From Heterostelium multicystogenum (lineage: Eukaryota; Evosea; Eumycetozoa; Acytosteliales; Acytosteliaceae): DNA of 63,780 nt. Positions 57,701-63,780 of this stretch are shown one piece after another (within the stretch, counting starts at the first letter, position 1; each line of letters begins with the position of its first letter). The DNA lies in assembly GCA_003667245.1 (NCBI GenBank), contig RCNN01000168.1, forward strand, positions 1-63,780. The letters run 5' to 3'. The notes beneath the pieces are model-generated. The model ran no database searches, had not been told where the DNA came from, and was given only the letters and a program-made list of their open reading frames with translations. The position numbers were made by a program, and so were the translations under genes.

Positions 57701-60700
57701 CGGTACTATGTTCCAAACCCTCACTGGTCCACATACCATTTCTGGATTCTCAACTGGATCACCACCTTGCCCAAGTTATAAAACCATTGTTAAATTTGGA
57801 GTAATGTTCTGGAATGACACCATTAATCAAGATGGAGCATATGAGCCAGAGAAGTCTGAAAATGTTGGCCCAGCCAATATTGCTATTTCCTTGATCAATC
57901 TTGATGGTACACCTGTTATAGATAGTCTTGGAAATCAAGTTGCATCTCTTCTCTCTAACACCCAAGGTCCAGTATACTTTAATAATTTGAAGCCAGGTCA
58001 ATACAGATTGAGATACACTAATCTCCCAGAAGGTTACAAATTCACTTTGCCAATTGGTGACTATCCTAGTTCAGAAAGTTTCTCAATGCCCAATGGAATT
58101 TCTCCAGTTATCAATCTTGAAGGTCCTTATGGAAAGCTAGGCTTTGTCGTAACTGAAGACTGTAGAGTCCTTGTCGATGGTGGAATTATCAATGTCGGAG
58201 TTGTTGGTCCATCACAAAATACTTCATCTTTCGGTCATGTAGTATACGTTGACAACGATCGTGATGGTAAATTTACTAAAGGAGTCGATACTCCAGTTCC
58301 AAATGTAGTAGTGACCCTCTACGAAGGTGATTGCAAAACACAAGCAAAAGATGCATTTGGAAAATTAATTGCACCAGTTGTTACAAATCAACAAGGTGAA
58401 TACTGGTTCGATAATCTTAAAGAAGGCCAATACTGTGCAGGTGTGACTCATATACCTCCAACTCTAACTCATGGTAATTCTACAAGTGACATTAAGGTTA
58501 ATCCCTCCACAAATACCACAAAACCTTTCTTGGTTGGACCATTAGTTCCTGGATTTATTGACAACAATGGAGAATTCCCAGTCAATTCTTCCAAAGTTAA
58601 TCCAGATGTTAACTTCCCATTAGTACCAACATACCACAATACTTCTTATTCTCTTGGTACCGTGGTATTTGAAGATTTCAACAATGATGGTGTTATGAAT
58701 GGAAGAGACAAAGGTGTACCAGGTGTTACTGTATCTCTCTTGGAGGCAGACTGTATGACACCCTCAAAAAGAAATGGAATTCCAATTCCTCCAGTAGTTA
58801 CCGATCAAAATGGTGTCTACAAATTCGATGATTTTCCTGAAGGAGAATACTGTATCAAACTGTCAACCATTCCACCACAATATCAACATGGTAAAGGTGT
58901 AGGTCAAGCTATAATTCAACCAGGAACCGATTACACTTATCCATTTACTGTTGGAAAAAATTCCACTGGATTCGTTCCAAACAAAGATTTTAACATATTT
59001 AATGGAAAACTGGTTAATCCAAATTTCAACTTCCCACTCATTACCACCAATACTAAGACCTATTCAATTGGTGACAAAGTTTGGTATGACCAGAATCAAA
59101 ATGGAATACTCGATCCAAATGAAATTGGAATTCCCAACGTTCCAATTACTCTCTGGGATAAGAATGGCAATCCCGCTGTAGATAATAGTGGTAATAGATT
59201 CCCACCAGTCATTACTGATGCAAATGGAACCTACTACTTTGACCTCATTCCTCCAGGAGAATATTCTGTTCGTTTCGACTATCCAGATGGTCTCACTCCT
59301 ACTATTGACTTGAAATTGATCAATAAATTCACTCCAGTCTACGCCATGGACTCTTCTGATCCAGGAATGGTACCAGTTGACCGTACTAAATTCCCCAGTG
59401 TCAAAGCCGATTTCATCAATCCTGACTACGATCTTCCACTTTTCACACCATCCTACGCCATAGGTAGATTGGCATGGATCGATGCCAACAAAGATGGTAT
59501 TGCTCAGCCAAATGAACCAAGATTACCAGGTACCTCTGTAGTCCTCTGGAGAGACGATGGTTCACCCACCAGAGATATCTTTGGTCGAACAGTCCCAGTA
59601 GCAACCACCAATCTCAATGGAATCTATGTCTTCGATTTGTTGCCAGTCGGTGCCTATGTTGTGTCATTCACACCTCCATTGGGTATAACTTTGAATCGTA
59701 CTGTCCAAACACTCGGATATCTCCCAGACGTGTCCTTTGCTGATCCAACTACCAGTGTAACTCCATCTTTTAGTTTCCCAGCTGTTGCCAAGCCAATTCA
59801 AAATACCTATGGAGAAAAGATTGTTTCCCAACAAGGTTTCCTCGATGCCAACATTGGTTTTATAACCGACAGTACATATTCGGTTGGTGACTTCATTTGG
59901 TATGACAATAATCAAAATGGTTTGATTGATCCCGATGAACCAGGTGTACCAGGAGTTGTCGCTAAGCTCTTAACTACAAATAAAACTACTCCAGTAGATG
60001 TCAATGGTAATCTAGTTGCAGACCAGGTTACAGATGCCAATGGTAGATATCTATTTACTGGCTTGCTTCCTGGTTTATACAGAATCGTATTCTCCAATCT
60101 CCCAGAAGGATACTCATGGACCAAGCCATTTGCTGCTGCTGGAGAATTGAATGAAGTAGATTCTCGTGTCATTCCTTCGGCCAACTCTACCAACCCATTC
60201 ATTTTACTTGATTCAGACAGAGAAATTAGACTAGTATCACCATTGGACAATTCACCAGATACCTATATCAATGACTTCCAAGATGGTGGTATCATTAAAG
60301 GTTCCATTCCAACCGAAGTCTATGCAGTCGGTAGATATGTTTGGTTCGATCCCGATGAATCTGGTACTCGTGAACCAAATGAACTTGGTGCTTCCGGAAT
60401 AACAGTCAGACTTCTAACATTCGCCGGTATCCCAGCATTCGACGCTCAAGGTAATTCATTCCCACTAACTCAAACTGATGAAAATGGTTACTATGTTATC
60501 GATAACATTGCTCCTGGAAGATATCAAGTGTTCTTCACTAGTGTTTCCCCGGTTACATCTTCGAGGACAAGACTAGACCAGATCCAATCACACGTATTAC
60601 CCCAATCTTTACACTCGACTCTAATACCCCACAATACAATGGCCAAGATCCACCTGGACTTGTAGCAACCCGTATAGATCGTCAACAAAAATGGTGGTCT

Positions 60701-63700
60701 TATCACTGCTACTCCATTTGGATTCGGTGATTTCGTATTCTATACCAATGCCTTAGGTGAGGAAATAGGTGTAGGCAACGTTACCGTAACCTTGTTATCA
60801 TCCGATGGAAGTGCTGTTACCAACATTGCTGGTGTTCCAGTTGCACCCAAGAAGACTGATAGTAATGGTTTTTATAGCTTTGACGATTTGCCAAAAGGAG
60901 ATTACCTTGTTCGTTGGACAAACATTCCAAATGGATTCACTTATAAGGATCCTGAAAATGGTGAGAAGCGTTTCAGTCTAAACAGAAACTCTTCTACCAT
61001 TCGTCCAACTAGAATTTTAGATAGAGCTCCAATGTCTTTGTTCTTCGACCCAACTATTGACCAAGAACTCCAACCACCCAATTCCTATGCAGTTGGTGAC
61101 CATACATGGTTCGATCTCAATGGAAACGGTATCCAAGATGCAAGAGAACCACCTGCTCCCGGTGTCACTGTCAAGATTGTCACTGTTGATAACCAACCTG
61201 TTTACAAATGCATTTGGTCAGAATGTCGCTGACAGAATTACCAACGCCAACGGTGACTACGTCTTTGACAATATCAAACCAGGTCGATATGTTATTATTT
61301 TTGGAAACATTACCAACTACAGATTCACCATCCCATTTGCTGCATCTAATGGTATCAATTCAGTTGCTACCTTAAATGGTGCAACCAATCCATTCCTTCT
61401 TGACCCAGCAATCCAGACTTAGTAGTCTCGCCTCCAGGAATTCAAGCTCCTCTCGCCCTACCAACTATCGATGCTGGTTATGTTGAGAGAGTTATTACCA
61501 ACAACTTCTTTCGCCGTTGGTAGGACTGTATGGTTTGACCGTAACAACAATGGAGTTTTCGATCAAGCAGGTGGTGACCTTCCTGTCCCGATGTAGTTGT
61601 GACAATTACCTATCCTGGTGGTGGCGCCATTCCAAATACCAATGGTGATCCAGTGCAACCAACGACCACTGATGCTAATGGTAACTACAAATTTGACAAC
61701 ATTCCACCAGGAACGTATCAGATTTCATTCTCCAATATTCCACGTAATCTGATGATAAGTAACAAGACTGTACCTAACTATCTCACTGGTATCACTCCAC
61801 CATTCACCTTATCAACCACTGATCCAAAGGTTCGCAAAATCTACACCAGCTGATGCTGTAAACGCAGAATACATTGATGCTACCGAAAATTGCTGCGTTA
61901 ATTCCACTGGCTGAAATCGCTGTTGGTAACTACGTATGGTATGATGTCAACGCCAATGGTTTACAAGATCCCAATGAGCCTCCAGTATCAGGTGCCACTA
62001 TGGTCTTACTTTGACGCCAATAACAATGTCTACGACCAATCAATTACTAATATCACTGATTCTACTACATTGACGGATTACGTCCCTCAATCTTCCTTGG
62101 AATTAGTTCACCAATCACTGTACTACGAGAAAACTAATATGCTGTTGGTGATGGATCAATGACAGCAAAGTTCAAAAGGTGTCATTTCATTCTTCCTCGA
62201 TCCATACACCGGAAAGAATTCAGACCAGTTTCTAAACCCATGGATCCAGCAACATTAAATGCTGCATGGATTGATGACACTGAAGATGCTGGTTACCTCG
62301 TACCACTACTCTATTCGATTGGTGACTACGTAGGTACGATAACAATAGAAATGGTATAATTGATCCTGGAGAACCACCTGTTCCAGGTGTCACAGTTGAG
62401 CTTCACTTCCTTTCCACTGTCAACGGAGCACCCAATAACAATGTCTATGGTGCTCCTGCTGTTGCTGTAACAGATCAAAATGGAAACTACTGGATCGACA
62501 ATATTTTACCAGGTTCCTACATCGTAACTTTCAAGAACATTCCATCCAAACTACAGCTTCGGTCCACTTGGATTTAATAACGTTGCAATCAAAAGGTTTC
62601 TCAAGCTCTTTTCAATTTAACTAACACAATCAAATATTGCACTCGTCAACAGAGCCATTGATAAGGGTGTTGTCAATGCCACATATATCCTCAGAACCAT
62701 TGATGCAGGTATTGTTACCCTCACAATGAACGCCACAATCAACGCCGTCTCTGGTTTCGTCTACATTGGACTCCAACAAGAACGGTGTCAAAGAGTGCAG
62801 GAGAAAGCACCAGTGGCCTGGCGTTGATGAAGTAGTATTGCTTGATGCAAGCAATAACACTGTGGTCGGAATCAGGATGGTACAATTATTACAACCAACA
62901 AAGACAGATAGCCAACGGTTTACTACTCCTTTGACGATCTTCCCATACGGTACTTATCACATATTTTCGCTGGTTCTCCATCTGGATCACGTATATCTCA
63001 TTTCCTGGACCAACTCCAACTCAGTCTATAATTTCAATGCTAATATTGGTGAAAATGCACAACTTGATACAGTTAACCAAGCAATTGACCAAGGAATACA
63101 GAGGCCAACAAGATTCTCAGAAACCAAAATCGTGGTGTTATACCTGTTGATAGATATGCAGTTGGTGATCAAGTTGTATACATTAATCAACGTGTGTGAC
63201 TGCTCTCAACTATAATGGAGAAACATCACAGAGTTCACCTTGACACAAAATGGTTTTGAATGCATTCGATGCCGATGGATAAAAAAATTGTTACCCTCTA
63301 AAGTAACTAATGGTACTGGTCACTACTTCTTTGATAATCTTGCGGTGGTGATAATTATGTTGTTACCTTCAGTGAACTTGGAGAACAATTCGTGTGGGAA
63401 GACTATCGTTTAGCCTCGCTAGCAAACATGAGATTAAGACAAATTTCTGTGCCGTTCACTGAACTCAGGAAACACTCTCAACCAGCAACCCCGGAGCCTA
63501 CCCAGGTTTGAATGCACAATTCATGAGAACCGATATTGATGCAAGAGTCTCACATTGGTACTTGCTATTGGTGACACTACTTTCTTAGATGTTGCATCTG
63601 GTGTACCAGGTACTCAAATTCCCACATTCGCTCCAAAGAGTGATATTTTGGTCTCCCTGCTCACCGCTAATGGTCAAAGAGCCACTGATATGACCAATAC

Positions 63701-63780
63701 ACTTGTTCCAGATGTTTACCACTGATTCAAGAGGTTTCTACTTGTTCACTGGTCTAGCTGCCAGGTCAATACATTGTCAA
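54772..63780 (+). CDS. Colossin-like secreted matrix protein, 3' end beyond the window, frame-broken
   Basis: Start ATG 54772; adding one A to the A5 run at about 54782 gives a signal peptide ([23 protein letters not shown]). Next come an N-terminal domain of unknown family (54860-56000, with [20 protein letters not shown]), seven 4-Cys modules of the type C-x6-CGWGKWCD-x6-CKPW between 56080 and 57211, four follistatin-N-like modules ([20 protein letters not shown]), Thr/Ser/Pro linkers, and at least 14 SdrD/Cna-B-like domains from 57790 to the end ([20 protein letters not shown] is typical). Dictyostelium colossins have this end-to-end B-domain design and are secreted matrix proteins. The frame is open for 4.4 kb (56277-60665); earlier and later parts need many one-base shifts, about one per 100-300 bp after 60650. 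A true pseudogene cannot be excluded. Confidence 0.82.
56080..57211 (+). repeat. Seven 4-Cys modules in the colossin-like protein
   Basis: Units begin near 56080, 56220, 56347, 56467, 56602, 56709 and 57142. Consensus C-x(5-6)-C-GWGKWCD-x(6)-C-KPW; units 6 (CGYNQWCD) and 7 (CEWGYWCD) diverge. Thr/Ser/Pro linkers of 15-25 residues separate them. The family is not recognised. Confidence 0.8.
56924..57032 (+). repeat. 15-bp minisatellite coding [10 protein letters not shown]
   Basis: Seven units of ACTTCTGGATACCCA type: two TSGHP then five TSGYP. It forms a Ser/Thr/Pro hinge, likely O-glycosylated, between Cys-rich modules. Confidence 0.85.
57598..57650 (+). repeat. 18-bp repeat coding TGPYTI
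   Basis: About three units of ACTGGTCCATACACTATT, giving [18 protein letters not shown], in the linker before the B-type domains. Confidence 0.75.
57790..63780 (+). repeat. Tandem SdrD/Cna-B-like domains
   Basis: Domain starts by motif (G-x-x-x-W/Y-x-D-x-N-x-x-G): about 57790, 58228, 58648, 59062, 59456, 59878, 60322, 60715, 61085, 61510, 61918, 62310, 62750, 63155 and possibly 63560. Spacing is about 390-440 bp. Each has a central P-G-V-x-V strand and a D-x-N-G-x-Y-x-F-D-N-x-x-P-G-x-Y ending. The first lacks the acidic Ca-binding-like loop seen in later ones. Confidence 0.85.

Overview
This window is nuclear DNA of a social amoeba (dictyostelid). The evidence is very AT-rich intergenic DNA, short introns (about 55-90 bp) with GTAAGT/GTATGT donors, Asn/Gln/Ser-rich proteins, a discoidin, a colossin-like matrix protein, and Ty3-type retrotransposons sitting beside tRNA genes. 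The species cannot be named from sequence alone.

Layout. 1-1.3 kb: 3' part of an FtsX/MacB-type permease gene. 6.5-8.6 kb: RWP-RK transcription factor. 10.0-31.1 kb: an accessory block around tRNA genes, holding tRNA-Leu(AAG), Ty3 element 1 (chromodomain class, 42 bp downstream of it), a tRNA-derived SINE with a perfect 9-bp target duplication, a decayed or badly read methyltransferase gene and ADF/cofilin-like gene, two stacked solo LTRs, Ty3 element 2 (chromodomain class, reverse strand), tRNA-Pro(AGG), and Ty3 element 3 (no chromodomain, reverse strand, 16 bp upstream of tRNA-Pro). 31.2-32.5 kb: ankyrin protein. 32.7-35.4 kb: cullin-3, all nine exons resolved. 37.2-38.1 kb: PQ-loop membrane protein. 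38.7-39.4 kb: discoidin. 40.2-44.2 kb: Mediator subunit MED24. 45.3-46.4 kb: Asn-rich protein with an RVSFA motif. 47.5-51.6 kb: second FtsX-type permease, nearly complete. 54.8 kb to the end: colossin-like secreted protein with 4-Cys modules and many SdrD/Cna-B-like domains.

What ties it together. The retroelement block is the most informative part. Elements 1 and 2 lie in the same direction and at nearly the same distance (42 and 51 bp) downstream of two different tRNA genes. Element 3 lies 16 bp upstream of the tRNA that element 2 sits behind. If element 2 is removed in silico, the two solo LTRs fall within about 60 bp of the same tRNA, so one tRNA gene appears to have been hit at least four times. 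Elements 1 and 2 also share features not explained by their proteins: a GC palindrome in a small hairpin 117-119 nt before the gag AUG, a gag stop buried in the same 7-mer with pol in the +1 frame, a DLGS protease motif, and a tandem block inside the LTR with a 74-78 bp period.

Quality caveat. Most host genes carry single-base frame breaks, rising sharply after about 60.6 kb, while the pol ORFs of the repeated elements run unbroken for 3.8-3.9 kb. The simplest reading is indel errors in low-coverage single-copy sequence, with repeats polished by pooled reads. Calls of pseudogene status are therefore withheld.
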